From: Bdellovibrionales bacterium
Lineage (GTDB): Bacteria > Bdellovibrionota > Bdellovibrionia > Bdellovibrionales > JAMPXM01
Direction: 5' to 3'
Assembly (NCBI GenBank): GCA_016713885.1
Contig: JADJOF010000008.1
Coordinates: 6,837-70,836 of the forward strand
Length of the DNA: 64,000 nt
The notes beneath the pieces were generated by a model. It saw only the letters and a program-made list of their open reading frames with translations. It was not told the DNA's origin and ran no database searches. Shown one piece after another: positions 26,077 to 35,523 of the stretch. The position numbers were made by a program, and so were the translations under genes. Numbering within the stretch: the first letter of the stretch is position 1; each line of letters starts with the position of its first letter.

Positions 26077-26661
26077 TTAACGCCCCCGCACCAGCACACC
26101 AATAGCAAGCGATGTGAACTGGACGAGCTGGTCCAGAGTGCAGTCCGCACTCACGGGCGGCACGTGAATAAACCCACTCCTCACGCGCGAGCGAAGAAAG
26201 TGCTGTTGCATCCGATAAAACACATCATTGCAGACGTAAGTCCCGGCCGAGTGCGAGATCCCCATCGGCAAACTTGCGCCTTTCGCTCGATCGAGAATCC
26301 CCTCGATCGGAAGCGTTGAAGGCAGAGCGAGTGGACAGCCCGGTAAAAGCTCCCCCGCGGCGACGGACGATCCCATTGAGCTCGACTCACGCCAGTTCAA
26401 TGCAAAGCGCTCTAGATCGATTGTTTGCCGACTCGCCGCCAGGCCGAACGAAAGTACGGCGTCCGGTCGAAAGAGACCGATCTCATCACGTAAACGCTGA
26501 AAACCGGCTTCAAACTCAACCGGCAGAACAACACCGCGAACATCGGCTCCAAACCAGTCGACCTCATGACCTGAGCAAGCATTCACTTGCTCAGCAAGCA
26601 GGCGCGACGGATTGACCTTGTTGTCGCCGAACTCAGTAAAACCACTTATCAGAATTCGCAT
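26077..26661 (-). CDS. pcp: Pyroglutamyl-peptidase I
   Basis: This 194-residue cytosolic cysteine peptidase removes N-terminal pyroglutamate from peptides. The N-terminal ILISGFTEFGDNKVNPS block is typical. The catalytic glutamate lies in GLAASRQTIDLERFALN, the nucleophile in SAGTYVCNDVFY, and the histidine in SGFIHVPPV. Length is slightly under the common 210-215. It starts five bases after the ankyrin lipoprotein stop in a minus-strand operon headed by icmF, suggesting use of peptides or amino acids from degraded protein. Confidence 0.9.
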   Translation of the reverse strand: MRILISGFTEFGDNKVNPSRLLAEQVNACSGHEVDWFGADVRGVVLPVEFEAGFQRLRDEIGLFRPDAVLSFGLAASRQTIDLERFALNWRESSSMGSSVAAGELLPGCPLALPSTLPIEGILDRAKGASLPMGISHSAGTYVCNDVFYRMQQHFLRSRVRSGFIHVPPVSADCTLDQLVQFTSLAIGVLVRGR

Positions 26662-26666
26662 CGGAA

Positions 26667-27275
26667 CTACCGACAGCCGATCGACTGCAGATACTTCACG
26701 ATTTCATCTTGCTCGTTCTTTCTGGCAAGCTCAACAATGCTGTCGTCACCCTTGCGCGGAAGCACCCGATCACATGGCACCTTATCAGTAAAATTCAACG
26801 TCTTTAGGATTTCTAGATAACCAAGGCTCACGATCTCCCGCACCGGAACCGCACCGTAGCCATCCGAGAGAAATGGGTCAGCACCGCTCTCAAGCAAAAG
26901 CCCGGTCACGGTTTTTCGCTTATCATCATCAGCCGATCCAAGCACAGCGTAACCGAGCGCCGTCTGCCAATCCTTGTCAGCGCGCTTCACATCGGCACCG
27001 TTTGCCAGCAAGAAGCGAACAGCGTCAACTTGTCCGTTTCTCGAGGCCACCATCAGTGCCGTCACCCCGTTACCATCGATTCGATCGATCGGCTGCTTCT
27101 CCCGATCTTCAGACAAGCGCTTGAGCGTCTCCACATCACCAAGTCGGGCCGCTCGATACCAAAGCGAGACCACAATCACGCCATCCGTAGGCACAGGCGG
27201 TGCCTGTGCTTTTGGCTTCGAGGCGCAGGACAGGGCACTCAAACAAAGTGCAAATACCAATAGCTTTCTGATCAC
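26667..27275 (-). CDS. Ankyrin-repeat lipoprotein
   Basis: This 202-residue protein has a lipoprotein signal (LVFALCLSALSC, lipobox LSALSC) and about four ankyrin repeats. Repeats such as NGVTALMVASRNGQVDAVRFLLANGADV and the later TVTGLLLESGADPFL show the helix-turn-helix-loop pattern. It would be tethered to a membrane, facing the periplasm, and act in protein binding. GTG 27275 overlaps the icmF stop (GTGA), showing translational coupling. The partner is unknown. Confidence 0.8.
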   Translation of the reverse strand: MIRKLLVFALCLSALSCASKPKAQAPPVPTDGVIVVSLWYRAARLGDVETLKRLSEDREKQPIDRIDGNGVTALMVASRNGQVDAVRFLLANGADVKRADKDWQTALGYAVLGSADDDKRKTVTGLLLESGADPFLSDGYGAVPVREIVSLGYLEILKTLNFTDKVPCDRVLPRKGDDSIVELARKNEQDEIVKYLQSIGCR

Positions 27276-30200
27276 AGATTTCTCCGATACTGACCGCCGA
27301 CTTCATAGAGGGCCTGAGTCATTTGATAGAGCGAACAATGTCGTGCGGCCTTCATGAGACCAGCAAAAATATTCCCGCCACTCAGCGCCTGCTCGCGGAG
27401 CTCTCTGAGAGCAACCGTCGCGTCGGCCTGATGTGTCTTTTGATAGTCATGAACACGATTCAGCTGCAGATTCTTTTCTTCATAGCTTGCGCGAGCCAGC
27501 TCCAATTTTGGGAGGCACGTAACCTTCGGCCAGGGTCGCTGCGTTCACAAATGTATTCACACCGATAATCGGGAGTTCGCCTGAGTGCTTAAGGTGCTCA
27601 TATAGCATTGACTCCTCTTGAATCTTTCCGCGCTGATACTGAGTCTCCATCGCACCCAACACACCGCCGCGCTCATTGATTCTGAGAAACTCCTCAAGCA
27701 CCGCCTCTTCAACCAGATCCGTCAACTCTTCAAAGAAGTATGAGCCCTGCATCGGGTTCTCGTTCTTCGCCATTCCAAACTCGCGATTGATGATGAGCTG
27801 AATCGCCATCGCCCGGCGAACACTCTCTTCCGTTGGCGTTGTGATCGCCTCATCGTAGGCATTGGTGTGAAGTGAGTTGCAGTTGTCGTAGATCGCAAGC
27901 AGTGCCTGCAGCGTCGTTCGAATATCGTTAAAGTCGATCTCCTGCGCATGCAGCGACCGACCAGATGTCTGAATGTGATACTTTAACTTCTGCGAGCGAT
28001 CATTCCCCTTATAGAGATCACGCATGGCCACAGCCCAAATCCGGCGGGCCACACGCCCAATCACCGAGTACTCAGGATCAAGGCCATTGGAAAAGAAGAA
28101 GGAGAGATTTGGTGCAAAATCATCCACCGACATTCCACGCGAGAGATAGTACTCAACAAAGGTGAACGCATTTGAAAGCGTAAATGCCAGCTGCGAAATC
28201 GGATTCGCTCCGGCCTCGGCAATGTGATAGCCGGAGATCGAAACCGAGTAAAAGTTTTTGACTTTGTTGTCAGTAAAGAACTGTTGAATATCGCCCATCA
28301 TCTTGAGAGCAAAGTCGATGGAGAAGATGCAGGTGTTCTGTCCCTGGTCCTCTTTCAAGATGTCCGCTTGAACCGTTCCTCGCACATTTTGAACGGTCCA
28401 CGCCTCAAGCTTCTCACGCTCCTCAATCGTCAACTTTCGCCCAAGTTCCTTTTCTTTTTTCTCCACCTGTTGATCGATCGCCGTATTCATAAAAAAGGCG
28501 AGAATCATCGGCGCCGGTCCATTGATCGTCATCGATACCGACGTATTCGGCGCGCAAAGATCAAAGCCGGCGTAAAGGCGTTTCATATCCTCAAGCGTAC
28601 AGATCGAAACCCCTGATTCGCCGACTTTACCGAAAATGTCGGGACGAGCATCAGGATCCTGACCATAGAGAGTCACCGAATCAAATGCCGTCGAAAGACG
28701 AGTCGCTGGCTGACCTTTCGCTAGGTAATGAAAGCGCCTATTCGTTCGCTCAGGCGGACCTTCGCCTGCAAACATCCGGGTTGGATCTTCATTCTCTCGT
28801 TTCAACGGAAATACGCCTGCCGTGTACGGGAACTCGCCCGGCACATTCTCCAGCCGCAGGAAACGAATGCGATCGCCCCAATCCGATATCTTTGGCGCAA
28901 CCACGCGACGAATTTTCGTACCCGAAAGCGATGTGCGGGTCAGCGGCTGGCAGATCTGTTTGCCGCGAACCTCGTACATATACTCATCACCACTATAGCG
29001 AGAAAGGAGTTCTCCCCACTTCATCAATTGCTGATAAAGATCTTCACCAAGCTCACCGCGCCACGATTCCACTTTTGGAGCGAGCATCGCAACCTGGTCC
29101 TTTGCGCACTCCTTCAAGACTTCAACAGCGCCGATACGCGATGCGACCTGCGCCAGCTTCTCCGTGTCCTTCTTATAGCGCCGAACGGTGCCGACGATCT
29201 CGGCCAGGTATGCCTGTCGCTCAGCCGGCACGATCATCGAGCGTTTTGCATCTTTGACCGTCTTTCGATACTCGGCCGACTGCGTCCAATAGGCCTGACG
29301 TTCCGCCTGCTTTTCCGCAAGTGCGCTTGTGAGCCCAAAGAAAAGCTTATTGCAGCCTTCGTCGTTAAACTGCTGCGCCTGCGTGAGATAAACCGGAAGC
29401 GCCTCGTCCGCTAGCACGCCCGAATCAAACTGTTTGCGCGAGCGACGATACTGTTTACGCACGTCGCGAAGCGCATCCATCGCACCACGGCGATCGGCTT
29501 TGTTGATCGCAATCAAATCGGCAAAATCGATCATCTCAATCTTCTCAAGCTGCGACTGCGCACCAAACTCGGACGTCATCACATAGAGCGAGAGATCCGA
29601 GAGCTCAGTGATCGCGCCTTGCGCCTGACCAATGCCACTCGTCTCTGCAATCAAGAGATCAAAATTATAGCCCTTCATGAAATCAAGCATGCGTGGAAGG
29701 CTCGCCGCAATTTCGGTTCCAGAGCCGCGCGATGCAACCGAGCGCATAAACACGCCAGATCGCGAAAGCGAGTTCATTCGGATTCGGTCACCCAGAAGTG
29801 CTCCGCCCGTCTTTCTCTTCGACGGATCCACGCAGACCACACCGATCTGAATCCCTGGAAAAGCGTTCAAGAATCGCTGAAGAAGCTCATCAACAAGCGA
29901 CGACTTCCCCGCACCGCCGGTACCCGTGACACCCAAAACCAGCGGTGCTTTTTTACTGGCATCGCGCTGAAAGCCCTGAAGCCCGGCCTTACACGAATCC
30001 GGAATCGCCTGCCCCATCTCGACCGCTGTGAGCGCAAGACCCAGATGCCTTGAACGAATCGCGTCGCTCTCTCCTGCAACAATGGAGGCCTTGGTGAGCG
30101 GATCAAAGTCGCAGCCCTCAATGATCATATCGATCATGCCCTCGAGGCCGAGCTTTCGACCATCCTCGGGATGAAAGATCTGGGCTATGCCGTATGCCTC

Positions 30201-30533
30201 AAGCGCTTTTTTTTCTTCGTGAATGATAACGCCGCCGCCACCACCGTAGATTTTCACAAAGGGTGCACCGGCTTTCTCAAGCAGGTCTTTGGTGTACTTA
30301 AAGTACTCCATATGACCTCCTTGATAGCTTGAAAGCGCGATCCCTTGCGCCCCCTCTTGTATCGCTGCCGTCACCACATCGTGAACAGATCGATTGTGCC
30401 CAAGATGGATCACCTCAGCACCGCCATCTTGAAGAAGACGACGCATGAGATTGATGCTGGCATCGTGACCATCAAAAAGAGATGCCGCAGTGACAATTCG
30501 AATCGGATGACGAGGAACGTAGCGCGTTTTCAT
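27272..30533 (-). CDS. icmF: Fused isobutyryl-CoA mutase (IcmF), one frameshift near the 3' end
   Basis: IcmF is a B12-dependent carbon-skeleton mutase with its own G-protein chaperone. Domains in order are the B12-binding domain (DGHDASINLMRR near residue 22) and the MeaB-like GTPase (GVTGTGGAGKSSLVDEL near residue 200). The mutase TIM barrel follows (from GEFPYTAGVFP; QTSGRSLHAQE; NENPMQGSYFFEELTDL). RMFAGE has Phe where methylmalonyl-CoA mutases have Tyr, as expected for isobutyryl-type enzymes. The frame slips near 27503; the true C-terminus (ELARASYEEKNLQ to VGGQYRRNL) ends at 27272. ATG 30533 is preferred over GTG 30560. Intact length about 1,086 residues. Confidence 0.9.
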
Positions 30534-30720
30534 AAGCTCTTGGTTTAGCAGGCGAATCACTTCGACCTCAACCTCAAGCCTATACGATACGGCGCATAAA
30601 CTGCCTCATTTTGCGACAGATGCAGGACAGTTCGATCCGTCGGTTTTGAGCCCGATCCGCTGTTTAATGAATTCATGGGGACGCGAGGGGTTCGAGTCCC
30701 GGGAAACACAAGGGGGAAGT

Positions 30721-31191
30721 ATGAAACAGGTTATTCAAAATTCGATTCTCGGTGCCATCGTTGCAGTGAGCGCTCTTGCATCGTCAACAGCAAAAGCCGA
30801 GAGCTACTCCGGTATCTGTAGCACCAACGTCACTCTCGAACAGAGGGCGCCGAACTGGGCCTACGTGCAACTGGCAAACGACTTGATGACCGAGAACAAG
30901 TACAGTCTCCATCGCGATGCCTCTTTCCGCGCGAGTGACTTCAAGAATATTCCTATAGCGCAGCTTCCAGGGATCACTCGTGTCGACCTCGCCCTGTCGG
31001 TCGTGCTCGGAAATCCGGGACGGACTGCGGTTTGCGATCTCGAGCTTCAAAACTTTGGCCGTGCGTTGAACGCCAAATTCGGCGGCCGTGTCGGTGTGAA
31101 GGCGACGATCTATCAGTGCGGCTACATTTACCGAGACGGCGCTCTCGGTGCGGCTCCCTGCCGCGGACCCATCGTTTTTGAAACTCCGTAA
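30721..31191 (+). CDS. Small secreted cysteine-containing protein (156 aa)
   Basis: A strong ribosome site (GGGGGAAGT) precedes ATG 30721. The signal peptide (QNSILGAIVAVSALASSTAKA) is clear, and the mature ~130 residues have four cysteines, consistent with two disulfides in the periplasm or outside. I recognise no family. It stands divergent from icmF and is followed by a strong hairpin (31232-31261). Confidence 0.7.
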   Translation: MKQVIQNSILGAIVAVSALASSTAKAESYSGICSTNVTLEQRAPNWAYVQLANDLMTENKYSLHRDASFRASDFKNIPIAQLPGITRVDLALSVVLGNPGRTAVCDLELQNFGRALNAKFGGRVGVKATIYQCGYIYRDGALGAAPCRGPIVFETP

Positions 31192-31474
31192 ACTGGCCCA
31201 CAATCGTGTGGTTTTCTTGAACGATCGAATGCGGCCGGCAAGCTCACTCAGCTGCCGGCCGATTCCCGGCCGGGTTCCGGATATTCTGCATAGCTCACAC
31301 CAAAAGCGCTCTTTTTGCCGTTCCCCGGTCCTCTTCACCTTGCGACGTAAAAACCACACGAAAGTGAGCCAATTTAGAATTGTCTCAATTTGAGATTCCT
31401 GCCTTGGCACACTCACCTTTGCTCGCCGCACCACCGATAAGAATTCACGAGTCCTGCTGGAGATCGAACGTGCC
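31192..31474. other. Intergenic region upstream of the GGDEF gene
   Basis: This 283-base gap contains the GC hairpin at 31232-31261 and, nearer the GGDEF gene, a TCTCAA-t-TTGAGA palindrome at 31383-31395 that could be an operator. I saw no confident sigma-70 promoter. Confidence 0.4.
31232..31261. terminator. Strong GC-rich hairpin after the small secreted protein gene
   Basis: CGGCCGGC-A-AGCT pairs with AGCT-GCCGGCCG around a CACTC loop, giving 12 pairs with one bulge, 40 bases after the stop codon. No T tract follows, so it may act as an mRNA-stabilising end or a terminator of non-standard form. Confidence 0.45.
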
Positions 31475-34051
31475 GTGAACCCGCTTACCGTGCTCCTTTT
31501 TGTCTGTGCATTCTTGCTTTACCGACCGAACGGCCTGGCTCAATCTCCGCTCGACAGCATCACGACTCCGTCGGCCTGCGCGGCTCAGCTCCTCAGTGGC
31601 AGAGATTTACAATGCGACTCTTCCACGTGGTACGGCCGGGCGCTTGAAAATGATCAACGACGCTGCCGAGAACTCGTGACCTCGACAACATGTAAAGAGC
31701 TGATAAAGAAGGATCCTATCCTTGGCGATGGACTCAAACAGTGCGACGTAAAGTCGATCTGTAAAGACTCGGTCAACGTTGTTGGATTCTTTAGTGGCTG
31801 CACAAGTGGATTCATATTGGGAACGGGTGAAGGCCTCGACAGTGTGAAAACCTGGTTCGAGAACGCTTCAAAACGCATTCGGGATGGGCATACCGCATAC
31901 GGAAAGTACGCCAACACGCTTGAATACAAACGCGAACTCGTACGCACGCTTCCTCAATACAAAAGCACAACCGATAACGAGCTAGAAAAGCGCTCAGCTG
32001 CAGCACTTCTCGTGGAACGTCAAAATTTCGATGCCGCTCTATCGAGAGCAGAGCGCGGCTCAACAAGGTCACTCTTTTTATCAGAGCGCGCTGAGCAAGC
32101 AGAAGCCGAAGAGAGACGACGAGCACAGACATCACCGGCATCTGTTCAGGAGACCGCGATCTTCGGAGCAGCCTACGAAGCACTTCGGAAAAAAGGCGTT
32201 GAGCTTTCATGTCTCGATAGCCGAACTCGGGCCGAGATGATTTGCTGGGGTGCCGCCTACATCGTTGATCCCCTTGCGGTATCAACACTCGCACTCAAGA
32301 GCGGACGCATCGCCAAGGCTGTTGTCACCAAGCTTGAAGAGATTCATACCCGCGCGAGACGACATCCTGGCGAGCTCAAGGGCGGAGAAACTCGCCACTT
32401 CGACGCTCGACCGGTCGATGTCAAAGAGGCTTATGGCGCTAAAATCGCAGACGGCGTTATCAAAGATCTGCCATCATCCATGAACGTTGCACGCTATCGA
32501 AACCCACTCAAAGAGGAGTTTCTCGTCTTTGAACGCAGCGTAAAAATGCCCGATGGCTCAGTCAAAATCCTCGCTCGCGAGCTGCCTTTTGACGGCCTCA
32601 CTGGTGCGATAGACGCCAATCTCCCAGCTGGCCGACAGTTTCTTGAAACTCTCGTCGCTGAATCCAATGGCAAAGTCACTCTCGCCATGATCGATGTCGA
32701 TAACCTTGGTTTTGTCTCAAAAAACTTCACTCAAGGAAGAACCGGGACACCTGCAGAACTTAAACAGATTGCGCGCGCCGCTGGCGACGAATACCTCAAA
32801 GCGACCGCAAAAGTCGTGGCCGATATATCAAAAGGGAAAGCACAGTTCTTTCGAACCGGCGGCGATGAGTTCGCGCTGGTGATCAACGAGACTGATCCGG
32901 TTAAAGTTCAAAGACTTCTCCAAGAGATCAACGAGCGCGTGCGCAAAGACCCCAGCGTTCGACGCGTCTTCACTGTCGAGTCCAGGGCACGTGCCACAGC
33001 GATTAAAAATGAGGTCGGAGCTGGCAATATATTAAGTGAATCACAGGCACAGGAATATCGCCTGGGCTATGCCCCGTACTCGCAGCCAAACGTCAGCGTC
33101 GGGAGTGTCGTCGTCAACGGCGAAGATGTTCCCCACGCCTTTGAGATCGCCGAAAGGCAAGCCGCAAAACAGAAAATCGAAAACAAGACTGAGTTTAAAT
33201 CCGATACGACAAAGTATGGCGGCAGTAAACCCTCGGCTGACGCAAAGCCAAATCTCACCTATCTTGCCGATGCACAACCAGCTGCCATCGGCCGAGCCGG
33301 AAACCAAAATCGCGTTGGCGCCAGCATCAAAGAGGCTCAAGGATTTGTCACTCAAGAGCGCGTGCGGGAGCGATTCCGCGTCGGAGAAATGTCGATCGTC
33401 GAATACAAAGATGAACTTGGCAGACCGCTTCTTCAAATGGAGCGCTACTACACCGATGCCGTCGACGAGCGACACTTCGTCACCCACGAGGTTTTTGTCA
33501 ACGAACGCACCGGGCTCATCGATGCCCGCCATCCTCGAGGCCGCGAGATTCTCAACACTTTTGTCGCGAGCACGAAAACTCCAAATCGCGGAGGCGTCTG
33601 GGTCAATCTTGAGAATCTTGGAATTCTCAACTACGGTGCCGGCGGAACCGCCAACGGCGATCGCGCGCTGGCCGCGACGAGTGACGCCATCAAGCGCGTC
33701 ATTCGCGACGATAACCTTCCGATCAAGTGGCAGGGATCAGAGTTCTTTATTGGAGTTGAAAACGTAGCACCTTCTGAACTGACAAGAGTAACCGAACGCG
33801 TTCAGAAGGCACTTGAGAAGGATCCGACGATTAAGAAAATCTACGATCAGTACACCCGAACACTCGAGGTCGAGCTCAACAATGCAAGACTGAAGAACGA
33901 CAAAAAGCGTATCGATGAGATCGAAGCGAACCTAAGAAAAATCCAGACGGCGCGCACCACCCCCTTTACCGTTTATGGAACGCCTATCCGACCTGGCGAC
34001 ACCCTGGACTCGGTTCTCTCGCGTAGTCGGGGACAGCGCTATGACGATTGA
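31475..34051 (+). CDS. Predicted secreted protein with tandem GGDEF domains
   Basis: This 858-residue protein starts at GTG 31475 with a Sec-type signal (PLTVLLFVCAFLLYRPNGLA, then Q). A ~250-residue N-terminal region of unknown fold has paired cysteines and coiled-coil potential. Around residues 390-530 a diguanylate-cyclase-type domain carries IDVDNLGF and an intact GGDEF at 462-466. The RxxD inhibitory site is absent. A second domain (about 680-830) is degenerate: QGSEF at 753-757 and NLEN in place of the metal-binding aspartates. GGDEF domains normally act in the cytoplasm, so an N-terminal export signal is odd. It may be a non-enzymatic or effector role. Confidence 0.75.
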   Translation: MNPLTVLLFVCAFLLYRPNGLAQSPLDSITTPSACAAQLLSGRDLQCDSSTWYGRALENDQRRCRELVTSTTCKELIKKDPILGDGLKQCDVKSICKDSVNVVGFFSGCTSGFILGTGEGLDSVKTWFENASKRIRDGHTAYGKYANTLEYKRELVRTLPQYKSTTDNELEKRSAAALLVERQNFDAALSRAERGSTRSLFLSERAEQAEAEERRRAQTSPASVQETAIFGAAYEALRKKGVELSCLDSRTRAEMICWGAAYIVDPLAVSTLALKSGRIAKAVVTKLEEIHTRARRHPGELKGGETRHFDARPVDVKEAYGAKIADGVIKDLPSSMNVARYRNPLKEEFLVFERSVKMPDGSVKILARELPFDGLTGAIDANLPAGRQFLETLVAESNGKVTLAMIDVDNLGFVSKNFTQGRTGTPAELKQIARAAGDEYLKATAKVVADISKGKAQFFRTGGDEFALVINETDPVKVQRLLQEINERVRKDPSVRRVFTVESRARATAIKNEVGAGNILSESQAQEYRLGYAPYSQPNVSVGSVVVNGEDVPHAFEIAERQAAKQKIENKTEFKSDTTKYGGSKPSADAKPNLTYLADAQPAAIGRAGNQNRVGASIKEAQGFVTQERVRERFRVGEMSIVEYKDELGRPLLQMERYYTDAVDERHFVTHEVFVNERTGLIDARHPRGREILNTFVASTKTPNRGGVWVNLENLGILNYGAGGTANGDRALAATSDAIKRVIRDDNLPIKWQGSEFFIGVENVAPSELTRVTERVQKALEKDPTIKKIYDQYTRTLEVELNNARLKNDKKRIDEIEANLRKIQTARTTPFTVYGTPIRPGDTLDSVLSRSRGQRYDD

Positions 34052-34077
34052 GCGCGTACATTTTAAGAATACGCCCT

Positions 34078-34863
34078 TCAGCAACCTTTGAACTGCGGCT
34101 TTCGCTTTTCGATGAACGCGCGAACACCTTCGACTTTGTCTTCAGTCGCAAACACGCGTCCAAAAAGCTTGGCCTCTATGCCATCGGCCTCTTCAAGAGA
34201 TCGCTCTTGGCCACTGTGAATCGATTTTTTGATGTACTCGATTGCCTTCGGTGCGCGACTCCCAATGAGCGCCGCCTGTTCAAGCACGGTCTTCATCAGG
34301 TCGGCCTGTGGTACGACTTTATTGACCAGTCCTATGCGTAGGGCTTCGTCCGTTCCAATCATCGCACCTGTCAGTGCCATCTCAAGCGCTTTTGCCGTTC
34401 CCACACGTCGCGGAAGCCGAACCGTTCCACCAAAACCCGGAATCAAACCCAACGTGCACTCAGGAAGTGAGAACTTTGCGTTGTCGGACGCGAAAATAAA
34501 GTCACACGCAAGCGCCAGCTCAAGCCCGCCACCAAGTGCAAATCCATTCACCGCCGCGATGACCGGCTGGGGAAGCTGGGCGAGCTTCGCAAAAAGACTC
34601 TGCCCTCTCTCAGCAAAAGCTTCGGCTCCGGCAGGTGTCATCAATTCAAACTGTTTAATATCTGCTCCTGCAACAAACGCTTTCTCGCCCTGCCCCGTCA
34701 GCACCACCGCGCGGACAGAGCTGCTGCCCATCAGGTCATGAACCAACGTTTCCAGATCAGCGATCAATTCTGCGTTGAGCGCGTTCATCGCCTCCGGGCG
34801 CGAAAGAGTCGCAATGAGAGTTGTTCCTTCTACCGACGTCTTAATACAATTGAACTGTTTCAT
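34078..34863 (-). CDS. Enoyl-CoA hydratase/isomerase family (crotonase-like)
   Basis: This 261-residue soluble enzyme hydrates trans-2-enoyl-CoA. Both catalytic glutamates of the family are present, one in GFALGGGLELALACD and one in LPECTLGLIPGFGG. The oxyanion-hole block AFVAGADIKQF is also intact. ATG 34863 (MKQFNCIKTSVEG) is chosen; the upstream in-frame extension to 34962 is not conserved-looking. It is close to the hydroxybutyryl-CoA dehydrogenase gene and together they could catalyse two successive beta-oxidation or butyrate steps, although an AhpD-like gene on the other strand lies between. Confidence 0.9.
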   Translation of the reverse strand: MKQFNCIKTSVEGTTLIATLSRPEAMNALNAELIADLETLVHDLMGSSSVRAVVLTGQGEKAFVAGADIKQFELMTPAGAEAFAERGQSLFAKLAQLPQPVIAAVNGFALGGGLELALACDFIFASDNAKFSLPECTLGLIPGFGGTVRLPRRVGTAKALEMALTGAMIGTDEALRIGLVNKVVPQADLMKTVLEQAALIGSRAPKAIEYIKKSIHSGQERSLEEADGIEAKLFGRVFATEDKVEGVRAFIEKRKPQFKGC

Positions 34864-34980
34864 ATCCTCAACGTACTGCTCCAAAACCGAAGCTGACAAC
34901 GAGAAATTGGACCTATGTCGGTTGCTCGGATCTACAAAGTAATCTGTACTGTCACTCCACAAATCTCACGGAGGAAGAAC

Positions 34981-35523
34981 ATGGCCCATATCAAAGTCCC
35001 CGCAGGTCTCCCTGGAATTATTGGCCCGATGAGCGCTTATCCCGAAACAGCAAAGCCAATGAATGAACTGGCACAGAATTTACTTTCTCGCGAATCATCA
35101 ACGCTCTCCAAAGCCGACCGCGAAACTATCGCAAGCTATGTTTCGTTCTTAAATGACTGCCAGTTCTGTTCGGAAAGTCACGGCGCCGTGGCCGACTATC
35201 ACATAAAGCAGATCGGTTTCAGCCGTCAGCTCTGGAAGGATATCGAAAGCGCACCGATTTCTGAGCGCCTCAAGTCGCTTCTTCGAATTGCCGCGAAGGT
35301 TCAAAAAGCCGCACGCTCCGTCACAGCTAGCGACGTTGAAGGCGCCATTCGCCTCGGCGCCACCGAGCACGATGTTCACGACACCGTGCTGATCGCCGCG
35401 GCCTTCTGCATGTTTAACCGCTACGTTGATGGCCTGGGAACCTTTGCTCCGCCTCGCGGAGATAGCTCATACGTTCAGATGGGGCAGATGCTGGCCGAAA
35501 ATGGCTACATCGGCGCCATCTAG
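34981..35523 (+). CDS. Carboxymuconolactone decarboxylase/AhpD-like protein
   Basis: This 180-residue all-helical protein has the CxxC-x3-H redox centre of AhpD-like peroxidase-related enzymes (NDCQFCSESHGAV near residue 60). A second conserved patch, LGATEHDVHDTVLIAAAF, follows later. Members reduce or sense peroxides by thiol chemistry, and the electron donor is unknown. ATG 34981 has an excellent GGAGG site; an in-frame start at 34915 lacks one. It ends overlapping the convergent hydroxybutyryl-CoA dehydrogenase gene by four bases. Confidence 0.85.
   Translation: MAHIKVPAGLPGIIGPMSAYPETAKPMNELAQNLLSRESSTLSKADRETIASYVSFLNDCQFCSESHGAVADYHIKQIGFSRQLWKDIESAPISERLKSLLRIAAKVQKAARSVTASDVEGAIRLGATEHDVHDTVLIAAAFCMFNRYVDGLGTFAPPRGDSSYVQMGQMLAENGYIGAI

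Noticed and set aside
27272..27505. Separate 77-residue gene after icmF
   Set aside because: It is the known C-terminal end of IcmF in another frame, so one gene with a frameshift.
28728..29414. 228-codon open frame opposite icmF
   Set aside because: It is wholly inside the conserved mutase/GTPase gene and has no family character.
30690..30705. GGGTTCGAGTCCC resembles a tRNA T-arm
   Set aside because: No acceptor, D or anticodon stems fit on either side, so there is no cloverleaf; it is probably chance or a relic too short to call.
30534..30720. Cobalamin riboswitch before icmF
   Set aside because: No B12-box-like conserved core is visible in the 187 bases upstream.
31405..31425. TGGCAC...TTGC, possible sigma-54 promoter
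   Set aside because: The GG and GC are 13 bases apart instead of 10, so the strict spacing rule fails.
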